The notes: generated by a model from the sequence alone, not told the origin. A stretch of 64,000 nucleotides of DNA from Microbulbifer salipaludis (GCF_017303155.1 NZ_JAEKJR010000002.1:2170001-2234000), one strand, 5' to 3'. Positions 30,157-38,963 are shown, numbered from the stretch's first letter. Program-made: numbers and translations.

Positions 30157-30582
30157 TTAATTCGATCCTGCTCGAAACTCATCCTGAGCTACTTCATCTT
30201 GGTATTGATCTAGGGCAAACTTTTCTAAATATGTCCGCTGCCGTTCCAGATCACCCAACATATCTATTTGTGAGGATGCCGCAGTCAACTTCGATTCGAC
30301 CCGTTTAATTTCGGAGAGCAATCGGATTGACTCAGACTCCAACCGATCTGAATTATCCTCGTACACTGGCACCTTAGTTAGATATTCATCTAGCAAATAT
30401 AGGGGTATCCCCGAAGAAACCGCGCTATTCAATGCGCGATTTAGGTTCTCCAGTTCTCCTTGGACCTGCGATTTTCGTACATCTACCTTTTTTGCACCTG
30501 AGCGGAGAGAATTCACTTCTGCGTCGATTTTTCGAATTGCTTTATATCTTTGATATTTGGCTAATTTGTAGAAGCTAGGCAC
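30157..30582 (-). CDS. FliJ/SctO-like coiled-coil stalk protein
   Basis: About 141 residues from a GTG at 30582 that overlaps the fliI stop (GTGCCTAG). It is almost wholly helical and charged: SFYKLAKYQRYKAIRKIDAE at the start and SIRLLSEIKRVESKLTAASS later, the antiparallel coiled-coil pattern of FliJ, which sits in the ATPase hexamer and contacts FlhA. Sequence conservation in this family is weak, so position after fliI is the main argument. Confidence 0.7.
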   Translation of the reverse strand: MPSFYKLAKYQRYKAIRKIDAEVNSLRSGAKKVDVRKSQVQGELENLNRALNSAVSSGIPLYLLDEYLTKVPVYEDNSDRLESESIRLLSEIKRVESKLTAASSQIDMLGDLERQRTYLEKFALDQYQDEVAQDEFRAGSN

Positions 30583-31864
30583 TTGAAATATTCTCCAAGA
30601 GATTGGAAAACGTTTGCTCCCCAAGAAGCCAATAATCTAGGCACTTTCTATTCTTAACTGCTTTATCAACCGACTTCTGCTCTCCAGAACGATAGCCTGA
30701 AAATCGGATGTAATCTTCCAACTCCTCAAACTCGGCAACCGCGTTCCTTATAGTCTGGGCGGCCTTCTTCTCCGCCTCAGAAAAAACTACTTCAGAGAGT
30801 CTTGACTGACTTGCCAGCAAGTCAATTGCCGGGAATATTCCTCTATTCGCGAGTTTACTTGATAGAAATACGTGGCCATCAGTAACAGACTTTACGAAAT
30901 CGGCAATCAGGTCCTCAAAATCTGACTCCAGAAGCACACTGCCAACGATCGTCAAACTCGAATCATCGGCATAATCTGAGGCGCTTTCCAAAAGAGCAGA
31001 AACACCGCTGAAAACCGATAAGGGATTACCCTGCCGACCAGGAACCTCGCCTGATGAAATACCAACATCTCTCAGAGCGCATGCATACCTTGTAATTGAA
31101 TCAATTACAAGCAGTACTTTTTTGCCATCGGCAACTAATTCACCAGCCACCTCTAAAGCCGTGTCGACAACTCTCGCCTTCCGAATACTTGGCTCTGAAG
31201 CCGCCGCACCAACTACCGTTGTTTTAGTAGATTGATCTGGTTTTACATCACGAATAAAAGTCAGCAATTCTCTCGAACGCTCTCCAACTAATGCAAACAC
31301 GACGTGATCAAACGCATTTGAATTTATGAGCTTTCTAAGTATCGAGCTCTTTCCAAGCCCCGCTTTCGAGAAAATTGCTGTTTTTTGTCCAAACGCCAAT
31401 GGAAGAAAGTCATCAAATACTGATATTCCAGTAGATACCTTCTCGCATGCGGGCAAAGGCGCAGCATAGCGCTTATTGTTACCCTCGCCCTCAGAACCCT
31501 TCCAAAGCGGCTCTTGACGCTTGTAATCCACAACAGGCTCGCCCATTGCTGTCAGGAAATATGATTTATCCATTGACTCGCGCACTGATTGAGCCTTTTG
31601 CTGTTCCGGTTTAAGGACAGCACAGCCTGGCTGTACGTCAGTAGCCGCTCCCAAGGGCATCAGGACAGTAGAATCCGCCGTACTCCGTATGATCTCGGCG
31701 CTAACATAAGCACCGGCACAATCTCGCACGTAGCATATCTGGCCGATATGCCCAACTATTCCAGCGATAGTTATCGAACTCCTATCTACGCCTATAACGC
31801 GTCCTTCCCGATACAGAATTGGCGGAACACATGATCCATTATCGAAAATTCTACGCTGCAACAT
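30575..31864 (-). CDS. fliI: Type III export ATPase FliI (SctN family)
   Basis: F1-like ATPase of about 429 residues that energises substrate delivery. The P-loop is IFSKAGLGKSSIL; the flagellar family normally has GSGVGKS here, so the second P-loop glycine is Lys, but GKS is intact. The catalytic-glutamate region is VFALVGERSRELL, Walker B is VLLVIDSITRYACALRDVG, and VPGRQGNPLSVFSGVSALLE follows. The ATG at 31864 overlaps the fliH stop (TGATG), so this start is preferred over a GTG nine bases earlier. Order fliH-fliI-fliJ is the classical one. Confidence 0.92.
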   Translation of the reverse strand: MLQRRIFDNGSCVPPILYREGRVIGVDRSSITIAGIVGHIGQICYVRDCAGAYVSAEIIRSTADSTVLMPLGAATDVQPGCAVLKPEQQKAQSVRESMDKSYFLTAMGEPVVDYKRQEPLWKGSEGEGNNKRYAAPLPACEKVSTGISVFDDFLPLAFGQKTAIFSKAGLGKSSILRKLINSNAFDHVVFALVGERSRELLTFIRDVKPDQSTKTTVVGAAASEPSIRKARVVDTALEVAGELVADGKKVLLVIDSITRYACALRDVGISSGEVPGRQGNPLSVFSGVSALLESASDYADDSSLTIVGSVLLESDFEDLIADFVKSVTDGHVFLSSKLANRGIFPAIDLLASQSRLSEVVFSEAEKKAAQTIRNAVAEFEELEDYIRFSGYRSGEQKSVDKAVKNRKCLDYWLLGEQTFSNLLENISSA

Positions 31865-32520
31865 CACGGGCACTTTGAATCCGGAACAGGAGATTCCATC
31901 AGTGCGTCTCGAATCATTCCCGGGTCCCAGTAGAGTTCGCCATTGCTATCTATCAAAACCAACTTACATGCACCCTTCTCGACTTGAATTTTCGCCAGGT
32001 GGTGTGCCAGCGACTCGTCCATCTCAAAAGACTCTCTCAAACCTGAGTCTGCAATGATTCGGTAGTCAACCAACATCAACTCTTTGGAGAAACGCTCCAC
32101 CTTGCGGGCCATCTGTTGTGCAAGGAGCTCTTCGTCGAAAAGAAAGTCACGCGCCAGCTTATTCTCAAGCTGGCTGGAAATCTCTTCGACACCACTATTG
32201 ATAACCTGAGCGCCCATATTGAACTCATTTACAAGATCTGCAATTGCGTTGGCGGACTCTTCCAGCATCAAGATTTTTTTCTTTAACACCTTAGTAAGTG
32301 CGTCAATCTCTTCGCGTTCTGCCGCAACCTTACGGTTAGCTGCATTCTGGCCATCTTCAAGACCACGTTCGTAGGCCTGTTTTTCAGCAGCCTTTAACTC
32401 TTCACTTGATATCAGTCCAGGCGGAATAGCTACTGCCTCTGACTGCAACTGCGATGGTTGGACTTGTGAGAGTTCATTAGGTGCTTGCGATTGCTTTACT
32501 GGTAACTTGAGTGTTCCCAT
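31864..32520 (-). CDS. fliH: FliH/SctL-like ATPase regulator
   Basis: A 218-residue protein directly upstream of fliI. After a Gln/Pro-rich leader it has the FliH hallmark helix AEKQAYERGLEDGQNAANRK, a long coiled coil (to about residue 130), then a C-terminal vacuolar-ATPase-E-like domain ending LYWDPGMIRDAL. FliH dimers link the ATPase to FliN at the C-ring. The stop overlaps the fliI start by one base. Confidence 0.85.
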   Translation of the reverse strand: MGTLKLPVKQSQAPNELSQVQPSQLQSEAVAIPPGLISSEELKAAEKQAYERGLEDGQNAANRKVAAEREEIDALTKVLKKKILMLEESANAIADLVNEFNMGAQVINSGVEEISSQLENKLARDFLFDEELLAQQMARKVERFSKELMLVDYRIIADSGLRESFEMDESLAHHLAKIQVEKGACKLVLIDSNGELYWDPGMIRDALMESPVPDSKCP

Positions 32521-32528
32521 ATCATTCT

Positions 32529-32825
32529 CTAGCCTAACTTAAGTTGCTCGAGAAGGTAGCGCTTCATTTGCTCACCTAGATTAAGTTCCCGAATAGCACG
32601 ACTTCGCTTTTCATCCTCATTTGGCAAATCAGAGAACCTAGAAAGCAAACCTTCCAGGTCACGACTCTTCAAGTATTTGAATTCTCGAACAGTAAAGGTC
32701 TTATTGAGATCTTCGAGCGCACGCTGAACTGCCTCCACCTGATTATCAGGGAGGTCTGATATCGCCTTCTTTTGAGCGGCATCCGGTAAATTTGCCAATG
32801 CAATTGCTGTTAACTTTGCATTCAC
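32529..32825 (-). CDS. 98-residue protein in the fliG position (possible mini-FliG)
   Basis: It sits between fliF and fliH, precisely the fliG slot, with its GTG overlapping the fliF stop (GTGA) and an 8-base gap to fliH. FliG is normally 330-350 residues with N, middle and C domains. This one has only an all-helical 98 residues, LTAIALANLPDAAQKKAISD, then VREFKYLKSRDLEGLLSRF and LNLGEQMKRYLLEQLKLG, which vaguely resemble the armadillo-like FliG helices. If it is a relative, it has lost the torque-generating C-terminal domain. Otherwise it is an unrelated FliF-to-C-ring adaptor. Homology is unproven. Confidence 0.5.
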   Translation of the reverse strand: MNAKLTAIALANLPDAAQKKAISDLPDNQVEAVQRALEDLNKTFTVREFKYLKSRDLEGLLSRFSDLPNEDEKRSRAIRELNLGEQMKRYLLEQLKLG

Positions 32826-34081
32826 GGTACAACTTCCCCAGACAGCCAGGATTCGACCTTCTTGACGACTCGCTTTCTCTGACGCCTTCTATGCAATCGA
32901 TTCGCAACAAGCACAAGTGCCACACCAGCTGAAATCGCTACTTCCCACAGCAGCAATGTCTTCGAGCCAGTAGCTCCTACCCCAGTCTGAGATACAGTGA
33001 TCTCTGAAGGTAGTAGTGGCGCGTCTAAACTAGTTACGCTTTCTAAGACACTTAATCTGATTACAGTGAGACTATCACCACGTTGCTCATCGAGCCCAAT
33101 GGCACTAGAGATGAGCTCCTTAATCGCGGCAAGGTGTGAGTCACTGATGTCCGCATTAATAGCTACACCCATGCCAATTTTGACGATCTGACCTGCAGGA
33201 ACCTCAATATTTTCAGACTTGGTTCCATACTCATAGCTAATATCTTCTACTGCCTCTCCATCTTCGCTCGATGTCACTTTCTTTGTGCGAACAACGGAAG
33301 ATGACGCAACCGGTGCGGTTGATGCGATGGTCTTGCTATCTTTGGTCATTGTGACAGAAACGCTGACACTGAAATCTGCAGGTTTAAACCACGTTAGTAG
33401 CATCTTCGATACTGACTCAGCGATGTCCGATTCACGCGACCTCTCCTGCGCCGAGATGGCATCGACGCCTGTGCCTACGCCAATCGCACCTGCGCGGTTC
33501 CCGCTATCCTGGATTACGGAAACACTTTCGGCCGCGATGTCTGGAACTGCGCCGATGACGATACTGCGGACTGCGGGCTCAATGCTGGCCAGACTTCCTT
33601 CATCGGAAAGTGACACAACAACCGATGCAGCCACTTCCTCAGTTTTTCGAAATATTCTCGTCTTTGTTGGTATTGCCAAATGTACCCGTGCGTCAAGTAC
33701 ACCCTTTAGGGAAACAATCGTTTTCTCAAGTTCTCCCTGCAATGCGCGCTGATAGGATATCTTTTGTGCAAACTCCGTCGCACCGTAGCTATCATCCTGA
33801 AAGATCTCAAAACCGACCCTTTCATGATTGAGGACACCAGTAGCACCAACTGATCGCCGAACTTCCTCAATTTGATCCGAGGAAACCATGATCTGACCCG
33901 AGTCATTTACGCTATACCGTATTCCACGTGTGGCAAGATAGTTTTTAAGCGCTTCTTGCTTCTGCTCATTTGCCAAGCTATCCACTACGACATGGTCACC
34001 TTTCCACAGCACATACGTCGTCAAACCGGCTATAATTGTCAGTACAACAATCGCTACTGACAGTAAGAGTTTCGAATTCAT
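32822..34081 (-). CDS. fliF: MS-ring protein FliF, shortened
   Basis: A 419-residue inner-membrane ring protein; flagellar FliF is usually 520-580. It has an N-terminal helix (LLLSVAIVVLTIIAGLTTYV), ring-building motifs similar to GFEIFQDDSYGATEFAQKIS and YQRALQGELEKTIVSLKGVL, then DARVHLAIP, and a C-terminal helix near residue 375 (LLLWEVAISAGVALVLVANR). After it comes a short basic tail, RRRQRKRVVKKVESWLSGEV, in place of the longer FliG-binding tail. The reduced tail fits the reduced protein in the fliG position. Confidence 0.92.
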   Translation of the reverse strand: MNSKLLLSVAIVVLTIIAGLTTYVLWKGDHVVVDSLANEQKQEALKNYLATRGIRYSVNDSGQIMVSSDQIEEVRRSVGATGVLNHERVGFEIFQDDSYGATEFAQKISYQRALQGELEKTIVSLKGVLDARVHLAIPTKTRIFRKTEEVAASVVVSLSDEGSLASIEPAVRSIVIGAVPDIAAESVSVIQDSGNRAGAIGVGTGVDAISAQERSRESDIAESVSKMLLTWFKPADFSVSVSVTMTKDSKTIASTAPVASSSVVRTKKVTSSEDGEAVEDISYEYGTKSENIEVPAGQIVKIGMGVAINADISDSHLAAIKELISSAIGLDEQRGDSLTVIRLSVLESVTSLDAPLLPSEITVSQTGVGATGSKTLLLWEVAISAGVALVLVANRLHRRRQRKRVVKKVESWLSGEVVP

Positions 34082-34086
34082 CGCGG

Positions 34087-34380
34087 TTACACCTGCATTC
34101 TCATTACTTCTTGGTAGGCTTCAACCACCTTGTTTCTTAGCTCCGTAACGGCCTGTAGCTTGAGCTTGATGTTCTGCATTTCGATCATGACTGTATGTAA
34201 CTCGATATCTCCACCACGAACAAATTCTTCGACCAATCCTTCGACACGGATCGTTTCCTGCGAAACATTATCAAGAAACTGTGTGAAATCTGGCCCATTA
34301 GACAACCCATTTACTGATGTTTCATTGCCAATAATTTCGCTCATTGCGCTATATACTGGTCGAATGCTATCAATACTCAT
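34087..34380 (-). CDS. fliE: FliE, MS-ring to rod junction protein
   Basis: A 97-residue protein with the FliE C-terminal pattern: VMIEMQNIKLKLQAVTELRN, ending KVVEAYQEVMRMQV. FliE is an early export substrate that connects FliF to the rod. Its ATG overlaps the flgC stop (ATGA), and fliF follows after 5 bases, the common flgB-flgC-fliE-fliF order. Confidence 0.88.
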   Translation of the reverse strand: MSIDSIRPVYSAMSEIIGNETSVNGLSNGPDFTQFLDNVSQETIRVEGLVEEFVRGGDIELHTVMIEMQNIKLKLQAVTELRNKVVEAYQEVMRMQV

Positions 34381-34769
34381 CGTCCTATCTCCCGCGCAGT
34401 GGCCTTCATACTAGAAATTGAGTTATACACTTTGATCGCAGCCTCATAACGGCGCTTGGTCAGACTCATTTCAACAAACTCTTTTGCAACATCAACATCC
34501 ACCATTCGAACGTATCCCGCAGAGTCTGCCGAGTCTGATTCAGGTAGATACACTTTCTTTGTAGGTACCTCAACCGCGCCCATCAGTGTCTCTAGTTGAT
34601 CACTGAAAGAAAGGCGGTCAGAACCATGGACATAGCCGACGTAGAGCGATTCTGTCCCTGTAGGAAGCATCCTCTCTGCGTTCGCCACAAGAAATGTAGA
34701 AAGCTCTACCGACGCCAGGTCTCGCTGCATTGAGCGAGCAAGTTCTTCCACAGCCGCGGTTGTACTCAC
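34377..34769 (-). CDS. flgC: Proximal rod protein FlgC-like, degenerate motif
   Basis: A 130-residue protein between flgB and fliE. The C-terminal helix MVDVDVAKEFVEMSLTKRRYEAAIKV matches the FlgC/rod pattern. The N-terminal rod signature, normally ANxxTxGY preceded by an NNIAN-like string, is not recognisable (STFLVANAERMLPTG). GTG start at 34769 overlaps the flgB stop (GTGA). Assignment rests on the C-terminus and gene order. Confidence 0.75.
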   Translation of the reverse strand: MSTTAAVEELARSMQRDLASVELSTFLVANAERMLPTGTESLYVGYVHGSDRLSFSDQLETLMGAVEVPTKKVYLPESDSADSAGYVRMVDVDVAKEFVEMSLTKRRYEAAIKVYNSISSMKATAREIGR

Positions 34770-35119
34770 TTACCTTTCCCCAGTGCCACTTGATATAACT
34801 CAACCATCTGGTTGTAGACAGTACCAATATTCTTGTAACTGCCAGACAGCCTCTGACTTGAGAGCACTACTTCTGGCAGGGCTACCTCACGCGCATTTAC
34901 CGTGACATATTCGTCGACCAACTGAGATGCCTCAGCCCAAAATGATTGATAGCTTCCTCCGGCTTCAAGGTGTTCAGCCAAGATTTCATTGAAATCCGCA
35001 ACAACCTTAAAGCCCCTACCCGTTCCCGTCGCACCAAAGTTTCTGCTATTAACTTCCTGTGCTGCGGCATAGTAGTCAAGGGCCGAACCCACAAGTGCCG
35101 ACATAGAATCTACGTTCAT
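34766..35119 (-). CDS. flgB: Proximal rod protein FlgB-like, degenerate motif
   Basis: A 117-residue protein in the flgB slot. The expected signature (NIANADTPGYKARDVDF in typical FlgB) is replaced by NSRNFGATGTGRGFKVVADF, so only its general outline and FK..DF ending remain. A C-terminal helical segment (SYKNIGTVYNQMVELYQVAL) fits rod proteins. The ATG at 35119 overlaps the flgI stop (TAATG). Order flgI-flgB-flgC-fliE differs from the usual flgB-first arrangement. Moderately sure. Confidence 0.72.
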   Translation of the reverse strand: MNVDSMSALVGSALDYYAAAQEVNSRNFGATGTGRGFKVVADFNEILAEHLEAGGSYQSFWAEASQLVDEYVTVNAREVALPEVVLSSQRLSGSYKNIGTVYNQMVELYQVALGKGK

Positions 35120-36246
35120 TATTCCACCACTATTTCTGCTTGAATCGCACCCGCACTTTTCAGCGCTTGCAGGATGCTGATAATGTCTCGCGTTTGAACA
35201 CCAATACTGGAGAGGTGCTTCAGAAGCTCGTCGACCTTGGTACCTTTACGCATTGTCACGGGTGCGCGCTCTTCTTCGGCCACAACAATATCCGTGCTCG
35301 GCACAACCTCAGTGCGAATATCCCCTGTCCTCGATCTACGCCCGGCAAACAGACCTACTGCATACGGCTGACTTACGTCATATACAGTGGTAATCGCTAC
35401 GTGAATGTTTTCGTGAGAAATCGTCGCTTCCCCGATTTCGATATGCCCACCGGCTACAATCGTGCCCGTTTTTTCGTTAATAACAATGCGATTTCTTTCA
35501 ACCAGGTCGATATTCACCGCTAGCGCTCGGGTTATTACGTCAAAAGGAGAACCACCCTTCGCATCCGATGGTGAAACAAGCACTTTTCCAGGATTTAGCG
35601 GTTCCGCAAAGGCACCTGGAACTCGATCGGTAATGGCACTTGCGATATCACTTGCCATCTGGAAGTTGGGCTCATTCAAAATCAATACAACGCCACCATC
35701 TTCACCGATAAAATCAGAATTGAAATTTCGCTCTACAATGGCCCCTTTGGTGACCTTGCCTACCGTGGGGTGGTTCTTTTGTAAGCTAGTATCGAACTTG
35801 GAGTAGTTATAACCACCAGTAACGACTGGGCCCTGCGCCAACGCATGCATTCGGTTATCCGGACCTTCAAGCGGTGTCATAAAGAGCGTTCCACCCGCGA
35901 GCGAGCGGGCATCACCCAGTGATGAAACCTGAACGTCGATCCGATCTCCACGTGAAGCAAACGGCGGCAAGGTTGCTGTGACGATTACCGCAGCAACATT
36001 CCGGGATGCGGAATTAAACCTCTCCGTATTGACACCAAATTCTCGCAGAGTATTCGAAACACTCTGTATCGTTGCACGATTTCTTGCAGAATCCCCTGTC
36101 CCCGCGAGGCCGACAACCAGACCATAGCCCACCAACTGGTTATCTCGTATGCCTTCTATGCGCGTCACCTCTTCAATGGTGATAGCATAGACCGAGACGG
36201 AGAAGCATGCGGCAATCACACATAGCAGTCGCAAGAACATATACAT
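35119..36246 (-). CDS. flgI: P-ring protein FlgI
   Basis: A 375-residue periplasmic ring protein. The signal peptide FLRLLCVIAACFSVSVYA is followed by IEEVTRIEGIRDNQLVGYGL, VVGLAGTGDS, and later NVAAVIVTATLPPFASRGDRID and LAGGTLFMTPL, all typical of FlgI. The ATG at 36246 overlaps the flgH stop (TGATG), so it is chosen over a start 30 bases earlier. A complete P-ring gene means the rod crosses the peptidoglycan as in a flagellum. Confidence 0.95.
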   Translation of the reverse strand: MYMFLRLLCVIAACFSVSVYAITIEEVTRIEGIRDNQLVGYGLVVGLAGTGDSARNRATIQSVSNTLREFGVNTERFNSASRNVAAVIVTATLPPFASRGDRIDVQVSSLGDARSLAGGTLFMTPLEGPDNRMHALAQGPVVTGGYNYSKFDTSLQKNHPTVGKVTKGAIVERNFNSDFIGEDGGVVLILNEPNFQMASDIASAITDRVPGAFAEPLNPGKVLVSPSDAKGGSPFDVITRALAVNIDLVERNRIVINEKTGTIVAGGHIEIGEATISHENIHVAITTVYDVSQPYAVGLFAGRRSRTGDIRTEVVPSTDIVVAEEERAPVTMRKGTKVDELLKHLSSIGVQTRDIISILQALKSAGAIQAEIVVE

Positions 36247-36818
36247 CAGTTGAGCCCCAGCCATCTCATTACCCACGTAATCGCACCTGCCCGTTGCGCA
36301 CCACCTACCACTCCGTCACCGACAAATTCAATATGAGCATCCATTAGACGGGTTGAGTAAATCGTGTTATCTCGAGAAATATCTTCAGGACGAAGTGTGC
36401 CGAAGATGAACAAGGATTGCGCCTCTCCATTGATCACTATCACTTGCTCCCCTTTTACAATCAAATGGCCAACCTCGCTATAACCAATTACGCGTGCGGT
36501 GAGTTGACCTTGAAGCGCACCGCGGCGGGAGGTGACTGCCTCACCGCGGGATTCGGAATCAAACCCAAACCCTACTCGATGGTCGGAGGTGGAGTCATAA
36601 GCCGACGCATTGAAATCCAATTCTCTCTCGCGATCTGTGAACGCCGAACTCTCGGCCGCTGTGCGCTCGGCTATATATACGGTTACCGTATCCCCTATCT
36701 GGTAAGCGCGTTTATCAGCAGCAATACCTTGATACAAGTCAGGGTCTACCAGATCTTCAGCAACGGCAGGGGTCAGCATGACTGTCGCGCAGAGCAGTAC
36801 AACGAATAGCAACCTCAT
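36246..36818 (-). CDS. flgH: L-ring protein FlgH without a clear lipobox
   Basis: A 190-residue outer-membrane ring protein. DPDLYQGIAADKRAYQIGDTVTVYIAERT and FGTLRPEDISRDNTIYSTRLMDAHIEFVG match FlgH. Canonical FlgH is a lipoprotein with an L-x-G-C motif; here the signal peptide (LLFVVLLCATVMLTPAVA) has a Cys preceded by Leu-Leu and a better signal-peptidase-I site after AVA. Anchoring may therefore differ. The start overlaps the flgA 3' end by 62 bases. Confidence 0.93.
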   Translation of the reverse strand: MRLLFVVLLCATVMLTPAVAEDLVDPDLYQGIAADKRAYQIGDTVTVYIAERTAAESSAFTDRERELDFNASAYDSTSDHRVGFGFDSESRGEAVTSRRGALQGQLTARVIGYSEVGHLIVKGEQVIVINGEAQSLFIFGTLRPEDISRDNTIYSTRLMDAHIEFVGDGVVGGAQRAGAITWVMRWLGLN

Positions 36819-37533
36819 GATTATTCAGTATCCCGCAATTTAATTGGTTGTTATGGAGTGTGACAACTTTAAGCGTATCGCCAATGTCAGCGTCAGAGAT
36901 CGCCACAGATTTCAAGTTGATGATAATGCCACGGGCCTGAGATTGAAGGATCAGCTCATCGCCAGCCGCTATTATTTTTCTCTGAACGGCATTCACATTG
37001 GTTAACATCTCACCTCGCTTTATGCGCTTCTTGGCGAGATAATTTTTCGCTGGGTTCCCAAATACGCCTTCAAAGTCAACCCAGCGCCCCTCAATCTTGG
37101 CCTTGTAACCTAAAATCGACCTGCCTTTACGGTAGCTTTTATCTGCAATTAGCACTTGTGCAAAAAGCTCGACATTCAACCACACAGCCTTTCGCACCCG
37201 GATCCCATGCAGATCATTACCGAATAGCTCAACCTTGCGGATGCCCGGACGACAGGGGTGCTCAAACTGCGATACAAGCTCCGGCCCTACGAGGATCCCT
37301 TGCGCCTTCTCGTACCCCTTGAGAGCAGTAGCCCGGACGGTGCAACCCTGTGATCGCGCTTGCTTTACAAGTAACTCTCTCGCGAAGATAGCAATGCTGC
37401 ATGTCTCACTTCCACAAGATGGAGTCACATCTGAATTTCCGCGGTCACCTGAGACCAGCGCTGAGCGTTCCTGTGCATTTATCGAAGTCGTTACTAGACA
37501 AACGAGAAAGCAAATGATCGCTTTACTAGTCAT
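36757..37533 (-). CDS. flgA: P-ring assembly chaperone FlgA
   Basis: A 258-residue exported protein (signal peptide IICFLVCLVTTSINA). The SAF domain begins at KNYLAKKRIKRGEMLTNVNA and continues through VQRKIIAAGDELILQSQARG to the C-terminal IGDTLKVVTLHNNQ, the FlgA layout. The N-terminal half has several cysteines and little similarity to other FlgA. The ATG at 37533 overlaps the end of flgG by 4 bases. It helps FlgI to assemble in the periplasm. Confidence 0.88.
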   Translation of the reverse strand: MTSKAIICFLVCLVTTSINAQERSALVSGDRGNSDVTPSCGSETCSIAIFARELLVKQARSQGCTVRATALKGYEKAQGILVGPELVSQFEHPCRPGIRKVELFGNDLHGIRVRKAVWLNVELFAQVLIADKSYRKGRSILGYKAKIEGRWVDFEGVFGNPAKNYLAKKRIKRGEMLTNVNAVQRKIIAAGDELILQSQARGIIINLKSVAISDADIGDTLKVVTLHNNQLNCGILNNHEVAIRCTALRDSHADPCRC

Positions 37534-38267
37534 CGCCGCAGGTTATTGACCGTTTCCATGATCTGATCGCCGATCTGCACTATCTTTGCATTTAGCTGGT
37601 AGCCACGCTGTGCCATTATTAGCTGGACCATCTCCTGAGTAAGCTCTACGTTGCTGCCTTCCACATATCCCTGGCGTACCAGCCCCATACCCGAGTCTCC
37701 GGGGGTAGCCGCAGTCACTTCGATGCCGTCCTCGACGTAGAATAGTCCACCCTGACCCTGCGACATCTTCGATACATCCATCACACTGTGGAGCTGTATT
37801 TCGCCAAGAAGCACCGTTTCGGCCCCGTCCAACTTTCCTATTACTTCACCTGTTGGAGAAATAGACACACTTTCCACACCGTACGGTACATTCACATAGT
37901 CTGAAAGCTTTTCACCTGAGGATGTTTTTAGATAGCCGTCTTCATCCACCGACAATCTTGTACTGCGTACATAAGCATAATCGCCGTTTTCCAAAGCAAC
38001 CTGAAAAAAGCCGTTACCCTGAATCGCTATGTCCCACTGATTGTTGGTGACTTGCATCGCGCCCTGACTCAGGTCATTACGAACACCTTCTACTGCAACA
38101 CCACTCAATGCCTGACCCGATTCACCAGCTGCCTGCAGCACAGCGGTGAACTCTACGCCTGCTTTCTTATAGCCCCGAGTATTCATATTTGAGATGTTGT
38201 TAGAGATAACATCCAATTGTTCAGCCTGGGCATTCAGCCCTGTTTGAGCGATATAAAGTGCGTCCAC
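37530..38267 (-). CDS. flgG: Distal rod protein FlgG
   Basis: A 245-residue protein with near-canonical motifs: YIAQTGLNAQAEQLDVISNN, ISNMNTRGYKKAGVEF, IQGNGFFQVALENG and the C-terminal SNVELTQEMVQLIMAQRGYQ. It is slightly shorter than the usual 260 residues. FlgG forms the distal rod that passes the P and L rings. GTG start at 38267, two bases after the flgF stop. Confidence 0.94.
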   Translation of the reverse strand: MDALYIAQTGLNAQAEQLDVISNNISNMNTRGYKKAGVEFTAVLQAAGESGQALSGVAVEGVRNDLSQGAMQVTNNQWDIAIQGNGFFQVALENGDYAYVRSTRLSVDEDGYLKTSSGEKLSDYVNVPYGVESVSISPTGEVIGKLDGAETVLLGEIQLHSVMDVSKMSQGQGGLFYVEDGIEVTAATPGDSGMGLVRQGYVEGSNVELTQEMVQLIMAQRGYQLNAKIVQIGDQIMETVNNLRR

Positions 38268-38269
38268 AA

Positions 38270-38962
38270 CTACTTCCCGATTTGGTTAATGCCAGTATCG
38301 TAAATACTGTCGATTGTCATTAGCGCACGCTGTACGGATTCAACATGCTTGGTCTTTTGCATCATGCTGATCATCTCTGATGCACTGTTCATATTCGGGA
38401 CCACTACATGCCCCTGCAGAATCGAGGCCCCCTCGGCAATGCCGCCAAGATCCCCGGCTTGAATCCGATAAGCACCGTTAACCATCTCCGCGGACAAATG
38501 TCCCACAATTGAAACAAGTGCAATCCGCGACTCATGGGAACCATCAAGTGCGCGAATTCCGTCCCGCGTTATTTCAAAGTCTGAATGTATAACGATCTTC
38601 GAGCCACTTTCATCAAGTACAGGTAAGCCAAAAGAATTCGTCAACACGCCCTCGGGATTCACCGTCAATGTCACGCTCTTGGCGATCGAGGCACTACCAT
38701 CGCGTGACTCCAGCCATAAATAGCCGTCACCGATTACCGCGAGATCTCTTTCTGAACCAGTAGGCTTAATGGAGACATCGTGCGCGCGTACTCGGATGAT
38801 CGGCTCAGAGGATGAATCGACCTGAAACTCAATCGGTGCAATCTCTGCACCAATCGGCATATAGCCGGGCGTGCCAATATTGGCCACATTCTGGCTAAGC
38901 AGCTCTACCTGCTGAATATTTCCCTGAATAGCCTTCAGGCTATACTCGTAACCCGCACTCAC
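38270..38962 (-). CDS. flgF: Proximal rod protein FlgF
   Basis: A 230-residue rod protein preceding flgG. The signature QNVANIGTPGYMPIGAEIAP is conserved, as is DLAVIGDGYLWLESRDGS; the C-terminal helix (MNSASEMISMMQKTKHVESV) is shorter and less typical than in FlgG. GTG start at 38962 immediately after flhA. Distinguished from FlgG by length, divergence and order. Confidence 0.85.
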   Translation of the reverse strand: MSAGYEYSLKAIQGNIQQVELLSQNVANIGTPGYMPIGAEIAPIEFQVDSSSEPIIRVRAHDVSIKPTGSERDLAVIGDGYLWLESRDGSASIAKSVTLTVNPEGVLTNSFGLPVLDESGSKIVIHSDFEITRDGIRALDGSHESRIALVSIVGHLSAEMVNGAYRIQAGDLGGIAEGASILQGHVVVPNMNSASEMISMMQKTKHVESVQRALMTIDSIYDTGINQIGK

Positions 38963-38963
38963 G

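Noticed and set aside
30157..30624. A longer FliJ-like reading from 30624
   Set aside because: It would overlap fliI by about 50 bases; the GTG at 30582 overlapping the fliI stop fits the coupling pattern of the operon.
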